Of a DNA stretch of 64,000 nucleotides, positions 31,147 through 40,404 are shown piece after piece (position 1 is the first letter of the stretch; the number at the start of each line of letters is the position of its first letter). A program made the position numbers and the translations under genes. This stretch comes from Massilia sp. Root418 (GTDB lineage: Bacteria; Pseudomonadota; Gammaproteobacteria; Burkholderiales; Burkholderiaceae_D), in the NCBI RefSeq assembly GCF_001425265.1, contig NZ_LMEC01000026.1, forward strand, positions 559,877 through 623,876, given 5' to 3'. A model generated the notes under the pieces. It ran no database searches, was not told where the DNA came from, and saw nothing but the letters and a program-made list of their open reading frames with translations.

Positions 31147-31922
31147 GCGAGCAGATCGAACGGCGTGCCGCGCCTAGCCTGTTCGGCAACCGCGCGGCGG
31201 GTCCCTCGGCCGGTCCGCGCATCGAATCCCTGGTGGACCTGATGCACGAGGGCTTCCACGTGCTGTTCATGCTGAAGAACGGCTCCGCCCCGCCAGGCGA
31301 ACACGAATTTGCGGAAAAGGTGTCGCAGTTCCTGGCCGGGTTCGAAAGCGAAGCGCGACGCTTGCGCGCCCACGGCGACGATATCGAAGCGGCCAAGTAC
31401 GCCTTCTGCGCTGCGCTGGACGAGATCATCCTGGCCTCGGACTTCCCGATCCGAGAGCCGTGGGAGCGGCGCCCGCTGCAGCTTACCGTGTTCGGCGACC
31501 AGCTGGCCGGCGAGCACTTCTTCGACCGGCTGGAGGAACTGCGCGGCAAAGGTGGCGCGCGGTTGCAGGCGCTGCAGGTATTCCATCTGTGCCTGCTGCT
31601 CGGCTTCAAGGGCAAGTATGCGCTCGACAGCAGCGACAAGCTGGCCTGCCTGACCACGCGCCTGGGCGACGAGATCGCGCACATCAAGGGCAGGAGCCGC
31701 GGCTTCGCGCCGCGCGCGGAACGGCCGGACCAGGTGGCGCACAAGCTGCGCAGCGGCGTGCCGCTATGGATGCTTTCGGCAGTGTTCGCGCTGGCGGCGC
31801 TGTGCGTCTACATCGGCATGAAGTCGTCGCTGGACAGCGCCACCCGGCAAGGCATGGCCGCCTATGCGGACCTGGTGAAGCTGGCGCCGCGCCCGGCCAG
31901 CCTGACCATCACGTTGCCGTGA
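31143..31922 (+). CDS. tssL: Type VI secretion protein TssL (DotU/IcmH family)
   Basis: A 259-residue inner-membrane protein. The cytoplasmic helical domain carries the family pattern (F-A-E-K-V-S-Q-F-L, A-K-Y-A-F-C-A-A-L-D-E, W-E-R-R-P-L-Q-L-T-V-F-G-D-Q-L-A-G-E-x-F-F), with one membrane helix near the C-terminus (V-P-L-W-M-L-S-A-V-F-A-L-A-A-L). It is the short form without a peptidoglycan-binding OmpA domain; a separate OmpA-like gene follows on the other strand. It joins TssJ and TssM in the envelope complex. The ATG overlaps the tssK2 stop. Confidence 0.94.
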   Translation: MSEQIERRAAPSLFGNRAAGPSAGPRIESLVDLMHEGFHVLFMLKNGSAPPGEHEFAEKVSQFLAGFESEARRLRAHGDDIEAAKYAFCAALDEIILASDFPIREPWERRPLQLTVFGDQLAGEHFFDRLEELRGKGGARLQALQVFHLCLLLGFKGKYALDSSDKLACLTTRLGDEIAHIKGRSRGFAPRAERPDQVAHKLRSGVPLWMLSAVFALAALCVYIGMKSSLDSATRQGMAAYADLVKLAPRPASLTITLP

Positions 31923-31929
31923 CGGCGCG

Positions 31930-32703
31930 CTACTGCGCAATGCGGAATTCGATGCGGCGGTTGCGCGCGCGGCCGTCGCTGGCCGCATTGTCCGCCACCG
32001 GCCGGTCCGGGCCCTGGCCTGACACCGAGATCATGTCCGGGCTGATGCCTTTCTGCGCCAGGTAGGTTCGCACCGCTTCCGCGCGCGCCAGGCTGAGCGC
32101 CACATTGCTCTCGCGCAGGCCGACGTTGTCCGTGTGCCCGATCACTTCCACCTTCTTGCCCCTCACCTTCTGCAGCGCGCCGGCCATCTCGTCCAGGATG
32201 TCCTTGCCGGACTGCCTAATCGCCGCTTGCCCGCTCTCGAATTCGATGATGCGCCTGGCCAGCGTGGCGTCCAGCAGTTCCTGCTCGGCCGCGCTCACGC
32301 GCAGGCCGTTGTTGACCGTGTAGGTGGGATTGAGACTGGTGGCGGCATCGCTGGCGATCTGCTGGCGCAGCGCTTCGTTGGCCACCTCGCCGCGCAGCGT
32401 GACGTTGTTGCCGTCCACTTTCAGTTCGCCCTTGCTGATCAGCTTGAGGTTAGGACCGATCAGCTTTTGCACGTAGCCGCTCCAGTTGGGTGGCAGCGCC
32501 ACCGCGCCGATGGCGATCTGGTCCACCACGCGCTCCGCGCCGTACAGCTCGCGCAGGCGCTGCAGCATGGCTGCCTTGCTAGCTTCGTCGGGAACGGTGC
32601 CGGTGACAACCACCTGCCCGGGCCTGGGCGAGGCCGGCAGCGGAATCTGCGCGCGCGCCACAACGGCGGCGCCACACAGCAATGCAGCACAGAGATTACG
32701 CAT
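31930..32703 (-). CDS. OmpA-family protein with BON-like repeats (T6SS peptidoglycan anchor)
   Basis: A 257-residue exported protein: signal peptide ending near A-R-A-Q, then two BON-like segments (about 28-80 and 88-135), then an OmpA C-terminal domain with V-E-V-I-G-H-T-D-N-V-G and N-R-R-I-E-F-R. The OmpA domain binds peptidoglycan non-covalently. Since the TssL here lacks such a domain, this protein probably supplies the cell-wall anchor, as TagL-type proteins do elsewhere. It is last in the leftward block after tssM and tagF, 10 bp after tagF. Confidence 0.85.
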   Translation of the reverse strand: MRNLCAALLCGAAVVARAQIPLPASPRPGQVVVTGTVPDEASKAAMLQRLRELYGAERVVDQIAIGAVALPPNWSGYVQKLIGPNLKLISKGELKVDGNNVTLRGEVANEALRQQIASDAATSLNPTYTVNNGLRVSAAEQELLDATLARRIIEFESGQAAIRQSGKDILDEMAGALQKVRGKKVEVIGHTDNVGLRESNVALSLARAEAVRTYLAQKGISPDMISVSGQGPDRPVADNAASDGRARNRRIEFRIAQ

Positions 32704-32713
32704 GGCTTGCTCC

Positions 32714-33709
32714 TCAGACGAAGGTTTCGTGAAACAGCGTGCAGGCCGATTGCAGCGTGAGCCGCTCCTGTTCCAGGCAGGCCGACAGGCGCAGCACCTT
32801 ATGCTCGCCGGCGATCATGTCGTCCACCCAGCCGGTGCTGTCGAAGGTGATCTGCTGCCCGCCCGCGTACTGGGGGTCGATCACGCCGCGCAAGGTGGCC
32901 GGCGAGGCACCGGCAAAACCAAGCACCAGCGTGGGCCTGCCGGCCTGCTCGCACACCAGCAGCGCCAGCTCGATGTCGGCCTGGCGCAGAAAGGGCTCGG
33001 CCAGCGATAGCCACAACGCTGCAGCAGCGGGCCGGTGCCGGGGATCACGCGGCAACGGCAGTGCCAGGCTGCGGTCCAGCCGCGTGCTACCGCTCCAGCC
33101 GAAAGGCTGCAGCAGCAGGCCAAGCGCCAGTATCAGCCGGCGCGCCGACACGCGGCAGCCCTCCTGCGCCAGCATGGCTTCGAGTCCGCCCAGCGTGGTA
33201 CTGCCGAGGAAGCCGTCCAGCGCGGCGGCGTGCGCCGCAGCGTGCGGTTCGGCCTCCAGCGCCATGCTGGACAGGGCATGCAGATGGGGCGCCGGATGCA
33301 TGGACTGTGCCGCCGCAGCCGCGCCGCCGGCCAGCGCGGCCCAGAGCGGCGCCAGCACAATAGGGCAGTGCCGCAGGAAGCTGCCGGGATCATCGATCTC
33401 CAGCATGCCCATGGCCAGGAAGGGAAAACGCCGCTGCGACTGGTCGCTGCTGGCCAGCAGGTGGCCGGCCACTGCGTGCCGGCTGCGCGTACCGACGAAG
33501 GCGAAGTGCAAGGGGCGCATGGCGTCGTAGTGCTGCTTCCAGCGCGGCTCCGCCGTGAGCCCGGTCATGGTGTCGGCCAGCCAGCCGTCCAGCAGCTCGG
33601 TCAGCGCGTGGTTGTCGCCGGCCTTGATAAAGTCGCTGCGCGCGGGGATTTTACCGAAGTAGCCCACTTTGGCCAGCTGGGGCATGGCGCCCATCCCTGC
33701 GCGGCTCAT
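32714..33709 (-). CDS. tagF: T6SS-associated protein TagF
   Basis: A 331-residue protein with the TagF domain near the N-terminus: V-G-Y-F-G-K-I-P-A-R-S-D-F, then W-x-x-x-Y, H-F-A-F-V and R-R-F-P-F-L. TagF proteins act as post-translational repressors of T6SS, partly through the Fha protein in other bacteria. No fha or ppkA/pppA gene is seen here, so control may be of the PpkA-independent kind. The C-terminal half is variable. Its ATG overlaps the tssM stop by 4 bp. Confidence 0.88.
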   Translation of the reverse strand: MSRAGMGAMPQLAKVGYFGKIPARSDFIKAGDNHALTELLDGWLADTMTGLTAEPRWKQHYDAMRPLHFAFVGTRSRHAVAGHLLASSDQSQRRFPFLAMGMLEIDDPGSFLRHCPIVLAPLWAALAGGAAAAAQSMHPAPHLHALSSMALEAEPHAAAHAAALDGFLGSTTLGGLEAMLAQEGCRVSARRLILALGLLLQPFGWSGSTRLDRSLALPLPRDPRHRPAAAALWLSLAEPFLRQADIELALLVCEQAGRPTLVLGFAGASPATLRGVIDPQYAGGQQITFDSTGWVDDMIAGEHKVLRLSACLEQERLTLQSACTLFHETFV

Positions 33710-36700
33710 CGCGCCACTCCCGGCGGCAGCGCGGCCAAGGCGGCCGGTGCGGCCGGTGCGGCAGGCGCCGCGCCGCCGACTATGGCTTCCGGCAGTTTCA
33801 TGCCACGGAATCCCGCATCCTGCGGCGCGCCTTCGCCGCCGCTGGCCTCGGGACTGCTGGTGATCTTCAGCTCCAGCGCCACGCTGATGCCGCCGCTGGT
33901 CCAGCGCAGTTCATGCACCCCCTCCTCCTTGCGCTTGCGCGCGGCCGCGTCAATCATGCGCTTCAGGCCGAACTGCCCCGGCTCGTTGAACAGTTCCACG
34001 CTGCGGCCGTCGAAGGCCACCGCGGTAATACGCGCCCCCGGCACGCCTTGCGGGCTGGGATGGACCATGCTGGTCCATTGCGCCGGCGCGTTCCGGTAGC
34101 GCAGCTGCTGGCCATCTATCTCCACCGTGTATTCCAATGTCCCCGGCGCGGGCAGCGGCTGGATCTGGAATACGGTCTGCGCGGCGGCGGACGCGGTGGC
34201 GATGCCGCCTGCGCCCAACGGCGCGACCCAGCCGGGGAAGCGCGCCACCGCCTGCGGGGACAGGGCAATGCCCATGTCGGCCCAGGTGCGCGGCGCCAGC
34301 ACGTCGCCGCGCCGCACCACCAGCGGCCCCATGGACGTGGTGACAAATTTGGCCACCAGCCCTTCCGGGCCGAAGAACTGGCCGATCTCCACGCTGCTCG
34401 CCTCTATCTTCGCGGCCGGCGAGAACGGGTATTTCGCCGCCAGCGTGCGCTGGAACGGCTCGTACACCTGCGCCAGCCAGGTCTTGTTGATCTCCGCCTC
34501 GGCCGGGCCGATGATGACCGCAAAGGTCTGCATCAGCGGACGCACCAGGATGGGCCGGATCGCGCGCTTCTGGCTGTCGCTCATCCCGGTCAGCATCTGC
34601 TCGTCCACGAAGCGCAGCGCGTCCGCCAGTTCGGAGCCGCTCCCTTCCAGCGTCTGCTGCATGAACTGGCGCGCGCCGGGGCCGGGGTCGCCCTGGTTCT
34701 TCAGCATGTTCAGGCGGGTGCGCAGGCGCGACAGCGTATCCATATAGCCGCGCAGCAGGGTCGCGTCCTTGTCCTTGGCGGCGACCAGCTTGGCCACGGC
34801 CGCGAACTCGCGCCCCACCGCCCCCATGGGCCGCTCGAAGCGCGCGGCATCCAGTTGCACGGTAACCGGCGCCGGCGAACGGCGCAGCAGGGTGTGCTTG
34901 ATCCAGTCTGTAAAGCCGCGCTGCGCCTTCTGGGCTTCGGCGTTGGCCAGTGTGGGGTTGTCCCAGGAAGTCTGGTCGTTGATGGTGTCGAGCAGTTTGA
35001 TGATGGGCGAGGACTGCGGATCGCCCAGGCGGTTCATGGCCGCTACTGCGCCATTGAAGCCGCCCAGGTCCGTCACCGCCACGCCCTGCACGAACTTCTG
35101 CCATTCTTTTGCATAGTCGGCCTTGTACATCTCCACCAGGTTCTTCTGGATCTGCTCGGGGCTGCCTTCCAGCGTCAGGTCGTCCTTGCTGGCTGTTTTC
35201 AGTACCCAGTCCGTGCTTTGCAGCTCGCGGCTGGCGGCATCGCGGAAGGCGCCCTGGATGTACTTTTCCCATGCCTCGCGCGTGAACGCGCCGGGGATGG
35301 CGTAGCTGCCCGCCATCAGCGCCTGGTCCTGCTCGCCGACGATGCGCACCACCGTCATGGCCGCGAAGCGCGTGCCGGCGCGCGCCTTGATGTCGGCGTA
35401 CACCCGGTCGCGCGCAGGCATGCCGCGCACCACGCGGCGCAGGTTTTCGCGCGCCTGATCCACCATGGCGAGCTTCTGCTCGATGCGCGGCCACGACGGA
35501 TCGCCAGACTGTGCCAGGTAGTAGGTCAGCAGGCGCTCCGCGCTGCGTATCATCTGCTCGCGCGGCATGGCGCCCCGGTTCGTGTCCAGCCAGCCGCGCC
35601 AGTAGCGCGTGAGCTGGTCGTTCAGGTGGCCCGTCTCAGCGCGCGAGGTGTCGGCCAGCATCAGGTAGGTCTTGAGCGCGTTGTAGGCGTCTTCCACGTT
35701 GAGCGGGTTGGCGTCGGCGTATTGACGCGCCGCAGCGGGTGCGGCGCCGGGTGCCGGACCGGACGCGGCGCCGGGCGCCGCGAGCTGCTCCGCATTGGCG
35801 TTCATCCCGAACAGCAGCGCCTCCAGGCTGGCCGCTACCGGCTTGACCATCACCTCTTTGACGCCTGCATAGTATTCCTCGCGCAGCTTACGCTCCAGCA
35901 GGGCGCCCTGGTACAAACCCATGCCGAGCGACCAGGGACGGTCGCGCCCGAACTTCTCCAGCTGCTCGATGCGGTCCTGCAGAATCTCCAGCGCTTCGAG
36001 GCGCGATTGCAAGTCCAGCCGCTTGTCCTGCAGCTTCACAACCTTGTCCAGGTCCGCCTGCACATTGGCCGCCAGCTGGCGGTTGCCCATGTACGACCAG
36101 GTCCAGCCGGCCAGCACCCCGCCCAGCAGCAGCACGGCGCCAAGGAAGGCCGCATACCGCAGCCGCGCGCTGGCGCGGCTGGAATATTGCGACACCAGCG
36201 CCTTGTCGGCGAAAATCACGTCGCGGAACAATTTGAGCAGGAAGTAGCCGCCGGCCGTCCCATACGGCATGGGCTGCGCTTCCTGTTCAGGCTTGAGCGC
36301 CAGTTCGAAGCGCTCCGCGATGCGCTGCGATTGGGCGCTGACCGGCTGCCCCTCCTGCAGGGCGCTGGTGAAGTAAAAGCCCCGGAACACCGGCTTGAAC
36401 TGGAAGGGGTTCTCTTCAAACAGTGTGGCCAGAAAGGCCCGCAGTGGCGCGCGCATGGAAGCGAACTCCATCGGAAAGGTGAACACGCCGGGCGCCATGC
36501 GCGTGCGGCGCGGCTGCGCCATGTTGGCCATGCTCATTTCCACCAGGCCGGCGTGCAGCTCGTCGAAGCCCTGGTCGAAAAAGGCCAGCAGTTCCTCGCT
36601 GCCGGCCTTGCGCTTGTACGGCATGGTGGCGCCCCACACGCGTTCGCGCTCGCTGCGCTCGCACTGGCAGAAGAAGTCGCCGAAGCCCGCTATCAGGTCG

Positions 36701-37467
36701 GCCTTGGTGAACACCACATAGACCGGCGCAAACACTTCCAGGCGTTCGATCAGGTCCTGCACGCGCTTGCGCAGGCTGCGCGCCAGCTTGAGCGCGCCGT
36801 CCGGATCGCTGCGCAACTCGGCGATGCTGACGGCGACGATGATGCCGTTCACCGGGGCGCGCTTGCGGTACTTCTTCAGCAAGGCCAGGAAACCGCGCCA
36901 TTCGTCCAGGTGTTCGTCCTCCACGGAATAGCGGCCTGCGGTATCCAGCACGATGCCGTCGGCCGTGAAAAACCAGTCGCAGTTGCGGGTGCCGCCCACG
37001 CCGTGCACCACGCGCGCATCCGCAAATGGAAATTGCAGTCCGGAGTTGCTGATGGCGCTGCTCTTCCCCGCAGACGGATTCCCGATGATCATGTACCAGG
37101 GCAGCTCGTACAGCGCGCGCGAACCCGGCATACGGCCCAGCTTCGAGCCTTTGATGGTGGCGATGGCCTTCATCATGCCGCTGCGGATCGCCTCCACCTC
37201 GTGCTGGCTGGCGCCGCCTGTTGCCGCCGGGGCCTCGGTGGGCGCCATGGCAGCCGCCAAGCCGGCGGCGGCGCGCGCCGCATGGCGGCGCCTGAGCCAG
37301 CGCACCAGCAGCCAGGCGGCGCAGGCCACCGCCATCGCAGCCACCGCCCAGATCAATGCCAGCTCCAGCAATTCAGCGCCGAGGTAGAACAGCGCCGCCA
37401 CGGCGAGGAAGCCCGCAATGGTGAGATTGCGGGAGTCGGTCAGGAACAGCCAGGTACGTCGCATCAT
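33706..37467 (-). CDS. tssM: Type VI secretion protein TssM (IcmF)
   Basis: A 1253-residue inner-membrane protein. Two membrane helices lie near residues 18-57 and a third near 430-455. The cytoplasmic NTPase-like domain between has an intact Walker A (G-N-P-S-A-G-K-S-S, 129-137). The long periplasmic part ends in the TssM C-terminal beta domain that binds TssJ. The length is typical. It is preceded by an M15 peptidase gene 80 bp upstream and overlaps tagF, giving a block M15-tssM-tagF-ompA on the minus strand. Confidence 0.95.
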   Translation of the reverse strand: MMRRTWLFLTDSRNLTIAGFLAVAALFYLGAELLELALIWAVAAMAVACAAWLLVRWLRRRHAARAAAGLAAAMAPTEAPAATGGASQHEVEAIRSGMMKAIATIKGSKLGRMPGSRALYELPWYMIIGNPSAGKSSAISNSGLQFPFADARVVHGVGGTRNCDWFFTADGIVLDTAGRYSVEDEHLDEWRGFLALLKKYRKRAPVNGIIVAVSIAELRSDPDGALKLARSLRKRVQDLIERLEVFAPVYVVFTKADLIAGFGDFFCQCERSERERVWGATMPYKRKAGSEELLAFFDQGFDELHAGLVEMSMANMAQPRRTRMAPGVFTFPMEFASMRAPLRAFLATLFEENPFQFKPVFRGFYFTSALQEGQPVSAQSQRIAERFELALKPEQEAQPMPYGTAGGYFLLKLFRDVIFADKALVSQYSSRASARLRYAAFLGAVLLLGGVLAGWTWSYMGNRQLAANVQADLDKVVKLQDKRLDLQSRLEALEILQDRIEQLEKFGRDRPWSLGMGLYQGALLERKLREEYYAGVKEVMVKPVAASLEALLFGMNANAEQLAAPGAASGPAPGAAPAAARQYADANPLNVEDAYNALKTYLMLADTSRAETGHLNDQLTRYWRGWLDTNRGAMPREQMIRSAERLLTYYLAQSGDPSWPRIEQKLAMVDQARENLRRVVRGMPARDRVYADIKARAGTRFAAMTVVRIVGEQDQALMAGSYAIPGAFTREAWEKYIQGAFRDAASRELQSTDWVLKTASKDDLTLEGSPEQIQKNLVEMYKADYAKEWQKFVQGVAVTDLGGFNGAVAAMNRLGDPQSSPIIKLLDTINDQTSWDNPTLANAEAQKAQRGFTDWIKHTLLRRSPAPVTVQLDAARFERPMGAVGREFAAVAKLVAAKDKDATLLRGYMDTLSRLRTRLNMLKNQGDPGPGARQFMQQTLEGSGSELADALRFVDEQMLTGMSDSQKRAIRPILVRPLMQTFAVIIGPAEAEINKTWLAQVYEPFQRTLAAKYPFSPAAKIEASSVEIGQFFGPEGLVAKFVTTSMGPLVVRRGDVLAPRTWADMGIALSPQAVARFPGWVAPLGAGGIATASAAAQTVFQIQPLPAPGTLEYTVEIDGQQLRYRNAPAQWTSMVHPSPQGVPGARITAVAFDGRSVELFNEPGQFGLKRMIDAAARKRKEEGVHELRWTSGGISVALELKITSSPEASGGEGAPQDAGFRGMKLPEAIVGGAAPAAPAAPAALAALPPGVAR

Positions 37468-37547
37468 GATAGCTCCGTGGCGCCAGTCGGCAGACCCGAG
37501 CTATGGTGCCACCGGCCCCGAGATGGATTCTTGAGGCAGCACAAGCC

Positions 37548-38300
37548 TCAGCGTTTGCGCTGCATCGCGCCGGGAAGGCGCAGCTCCGTGTGGCCGAAGT
37601 CCATCATGGTCCAGCGCCCGCCCCAGGTCAGGCCTGCGGCTTCGGCGGCCTCGCCGTACAGCCGGTAGCCGCGCATGGCCCAGGGATCCCTCTCGGAGAT
37701 CACCAGCTTGCCGTCGCGCAGAAAGGCGCAGTCCGCGGCAAGGCCGAACTGGTGGTAGCTCTGGAAGGCGCGCGCATTGGTGACGCTGGCGCCAGCGCTG
37801 GCCAGCAGTTCCTGGCGCTCCGGGCTGCGGTAGCCCTCAAGCAGCGCCATGTCGTAGCCGTGGCGCTCCTTCATGATGCGGAACACCAGCAGCAGGCGCT
37901 GCTCGAACTCGGGGTTGAACAGTTGCCAGCTGCGGCTGGCGCCCGCGAGCAATGGCCGGACGCGCACCACCTCGGACGTCGTGAAGGCCAGCGGCGGCAG
38001 GGACGGCGGCGGCACCAGTTGCTCTCCCTGGAGCAGCGCGGCCACCTGCCCGTTCACGGCGCGCCCGTCGCTGTCATAGCCGGGCAGCGCCATCCGGCGG
38101 CCTGCCACGATTGCCAGGAGGGGCGGCAACAGCAGCAAGAGCGCAGCGCCGGCCAGCAGCCATGCCTGCCGGCGCCGCAGCAATTCCCTGCAACGCGGCC
38201 AAGCCAGGGCAAGCAGCGCATCGCGCCCGGCCGGGAACAGCAAGAGCCATCCCCCGGCGCAGGCGAAGAAAAACAACAACAGCAAGGAAACGACAAGCAT
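37548..38300 (-). CDS. M15-family peptidoglycan peptidase with two membrane helices (TagX-like)
   Basis: A 250-residue protein with two N-terminal membrane helices (about 3-24 and 48-67) and a periplasmic peptidase domain of the M15/VanY type. The zinc motif S181-x-H183-x-x-G-x-A-x-D190 and the later H237 (M-D-F-G-H-T-E) are intact, as is G-Y-R-S (156-159). Enzymes of this fold cut peptide bonds in peptidoglycan stems. Acinetobacter TagX, a T6SS wall-opening enzyme, is of a similar kind, and the position at the head of the tssM block supports a like role: making room in the wall for the TssJLM complex. Confidence 0.82.
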   Translation of the reverse strand: MLVVSLLLLFFFACAGGWLLLFPAGRDALLALAWPRCRELLRRRQAWLLAGAALLLLLPPLLAIVAGRRMALPGYDSDGRAVNGQVAALLQGEQLVPPPSLPPLAFTTSEVVRVRPLLAGASRSWQLFNPEFEQRLLLVFRIMKERHGYDMALLEGYRSPERQELLASAGASVTNARAFQSYHQFGLAADCAFLRDGKLVISERDPWAMRGYRLYGEAAEAAGLTWGGRWTMMDFGHTELRLPGAMQRKR

Positions 38301-38424
38301 AGTGCGCTCCGTCAAAGCGTGGCCGGGCGGCTGGCCGCACACTGGCGGCAGCACCGGAATCGCCCCATCGTATGCCGTCCTTGGGCATGCCGTTCCGAAG
38401 CAGATCAAACCTTGGGAGGATAGC

Positions 38425-39216
38425 TTGGACAAATCCACACCGCCACAAAGGCCGGACTTGTTTTCCGCCGCGCTGCCGGGTGACGGCAGCCGGCGCATCC
38501 TGGCGAGCCTGGAAAACAGCGGCAAGACCAACACGCCGGTAGCCCGCCTTGGCCGGCTGCGGCCCATTCAACTCGTGACTGTGCTAACACTGCTGGCGGT
38601 TGTCACTGCGGCCATTGCGGCCATCAGCTATTGGGGCCTGGCGCCGGCGCCATACAGCCAGCCCTTCGCGCCGGCCGTCCCGCAGGCGCCGCCGGTGAGC
38701 ACGCCGGATGAGGTGCAGCGGCGCGCGGCCGCCATTGTGAACGAACCGCTGCCGGCCATGGCGCCGGCCCGGCAGAAGCTGGCCGCAGCAATGCAGGCGA
38801 AGGCCGCGCCGCCCCTTCGGGAGGCTCCGGCACTTGCTGCGATTGCGGCGCCGGCTCCCACTGCGGCACCGCCATCGGCCCACCCCGCACTGCACACCGA
38901 ACGCGGCACGCACACGCGCCAGCGCCATCAGCCACGCCATGCGCGGGCAGCCGGCCCGGCGCGACTGGCCGCCGCCGCACAGCATACGGACAGTGACGTG
39001 GCCCTGCTGGCCGCGCTGGTGGCGCACACGGACGGCCAGCCGTCCGCCATGGTACACACGCGCGACGTGGTCGAACGCAGGGACGGCGACAGCACGGACG
39101 CGCTGCTGCGCCGTTGCGGGCGGCTGGGCGGGCCGGAGGCAGGCCTGTGCCGTGCACGCATCTGCGATGGCCAGTGGCTGCACGAAGCCGCGTGCCGCAC
39201 GCCGCTCAGCGATTGA
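38425..39216 (+). CDS. Single-pass membrane protein of unknown function
   Basis: A 263-residue protein not recognised. The likely start is TTG at 38425, four bases after GGGAGGA. The frame is open further up, but an ATG at 38302 would sit at the start of the divergent M15 gene. One membrane helix lies near residues 49-71 (L-V-T-V-L-T-L-L-A-V-V), followed by a Pro/Ala-rich stretch and a small C-terminal region with four cysteines (C-G-R-L-G-G-P-E-A-G-L-C-R-A-R-I-C and A-A-C). It borders the T6SS locus, divergent from the M15-tssM block. Whether it belongs to the T6SS is open. Confidence 0.65.
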   Translation: MDKSTPPQRPDLFSAALPGDGSRRILASLENSGKTNTPVARLGRLRPIQLVTVLTLLAVVTAAIAAISYWGLAPAPYSQPFAPAVPQAPPVSTPDEVQRRAAAIVNEPLPAMAPARQKLAAAMQAKAAPPLREAPALAAIAAPAPTAAPPSAHPALHTERGTHTRQRHQPRHARAAGPARLAAAAQHTDSDVALLAALVAHTDGQPSAMVHTRDVVERRDGDSTDALLRRCGRLGGPEAGLCRARICDGQWLHEAACRTPLSD

Positions 39217-39229
39217 CTGCCCGATCAGC

Positions 39230-39607
39230 TCAAGCCCGTTCCGATATTTCGATCAGGTTCCGGTCCGGGTCCCGCAGGTAGATCGAGCGGATTGGCCAGT
39301 TGGCGCCCGTGCGCGCCACCGGCCCCTCCTCGATCGGCACCGCCAGCTGCGCGAGCCGTGCGATCACCTCGTCCAGGGGAATGGACGCGATAAAGCACAG
39401 GTCCAGCGAACCGGGCGTGGGCTGCGCCGCTTTCGGCAGGAACTCCTTGCCGTATTCATGCAGGTTGATCTTCTGCACACCGTACTTGAACGCTACGCGG
39501 CCGGCGCCGAACGCCTCAAGCTGCATGCCCAGCACCCGCGTATAAAAATCAATGCAGCGCTCGCGGTCGCGCGTGGTCAGCACCAGGTGATCCAGGCGGT
39601 CTATCAT
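39230..39607 (-). CDS. VOC-family protein (glyoxalase/fosfomycin-resistance-like)
   Basis: A 125-residue single-unit VOC protein: M-I-D-R-L-D-H-L-V-L-T-T-R-D at the start, F-Y-T-R-V-L-G-M, and the C-terminal metal-ligand strand R-D-P-D-R-N-L-I-E-I-S. The likely ligands are His7, a middle His and the Glu in L-I-E-I. It overlaps the preceding alpha/beta hydrolase gene by 4 bp and belongs to a leftward set with the MFS transporter. The substrate is unknown; detoxification of a small electrophile is a common role of this group. Confidence 0.85.
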   Translation of the reverse strand: MIDRLDHLVLTTRDRERCIDFYTRVLGMQLEAFGAGRVAFKYGVQKINLHEYGKEFLPKAAQPTPGSLDLCFIASIPLDEVIARLAQLAVPIEEGPVARTGANWPIRSIYLRDPDRNLIEISERA

Positions 39608-40380
39608 TTTTCCTCCAGCTCCTTCAAGAATGCCGCCACGGCACGCAGCACCGCCTCCGGCTGCTCCAGGTGCGGCGTGTGGCCGCAGTCCGGCAGCATG
39701 GCCGTGCGCGCGCGCGGCGCCTGCGCCGCAATGGCGTCGAGCTGCGCCACCGTGCCATACTGGTCCCCGCTGCCTTGCAGCGCCAGTACAGGGCGCGTTA
39801 CCGATGGCAGCAGGTACTCAATATTCCAGCGGCCGAATGCCGGGCGCAGCCAGGTATCGGCCCAGGCGCCGAAAATCTGGTCCGTCTTGGCACCGTGGTA
39901 GCGAGACAGGCCGCGCAGCTTGCCCGCATCATACGCGGCGCGTGCCTCGCGGATGCCCGCCAGGGTCACATCCTCCACGAACACATGCGCCGCCTCGGTC
40001 ACCACGCCGGCCAGGCCTGGCGGCTGGTCCGCAGCATGAATCAGCGCGATGCTGCCGCCGTCCGAGTGGCCCAGCACCACGTAGGGCCGGCCGCCAAGCA
40101 GCGCCAGCACCTGGGGCAACTCTTCCAGCGCGTAACGGTGCAGGTAGTGCACACTGCGGCCGGCGGCCAGCGGGACCGACTGGCCATAGCCGCGCCGATC
40201 GTAGACCAGTCCTTCGCAGCCCGCCTGCGCGCACAGGCGCGCTGAAAAGTCCTTCCACATCGCAGCACAGCCCAGCCCCTCATGCAGGAACACCAGTACA
40301 GGCTTGCCCGCCGCGCCGCCGTGCCCCCCGATCCATTCGTAATACAGCTGGCCGCCCTCGGCCAGTTCCAGCAGTGCCAT
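39604..40380 (-). CDS. Alpha/beta hydrolase
   Basis: A 258-residue soluble hydrolase with nucleophile elbow G-H-S106-D-G-G, oxyanion region F-L-H-E-G-L-G, acid in G-S-G-D-Q-Y, and catalytic His in D-C-G-H-T-P-H. It resembles proline-iminopeptidase or lactonase-type members, but the specificity cannot be read. It sits between an MFS exporter (24 bp upstream) and a VOC protein (4-bp overlap), so the three probably act together on one compound. Confidence 0.88.
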   Translation of the reverse strand: MALLELAEGGQLYYEWIGGHGGAAGKPVLVFLHEGLGCAAMWKDFSARLCAQAGCEGLVYDRRGYGQSVPLAAGRSVHYLHRYALEELPQVLALLGGRPYVVLGHSDGGSIALIHAADQPPGLAGVVTEAAHVFVEDVTLAGIREARAAYDAGKLRGLSRYHGAKTDQIFGAWADTWLRPAFGRWNIEYLLPSVTRPVLALQGSGDQYGTVAQLDAIAAQAPRARTAMLPDCGHTPHLEQPEAVLRAVAAFLKELEEK

Positions 40381-40404
40381 CTTGTTCTCCCGTACCGTTC
40401 CAGC

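Noticed and set aside
33913..37668. Rightward open frame of about 1250 codons opposite tssM
   Set aside because: It is antisense to the intact tssM gene, of low-complexity composition, with no recognisable motif.
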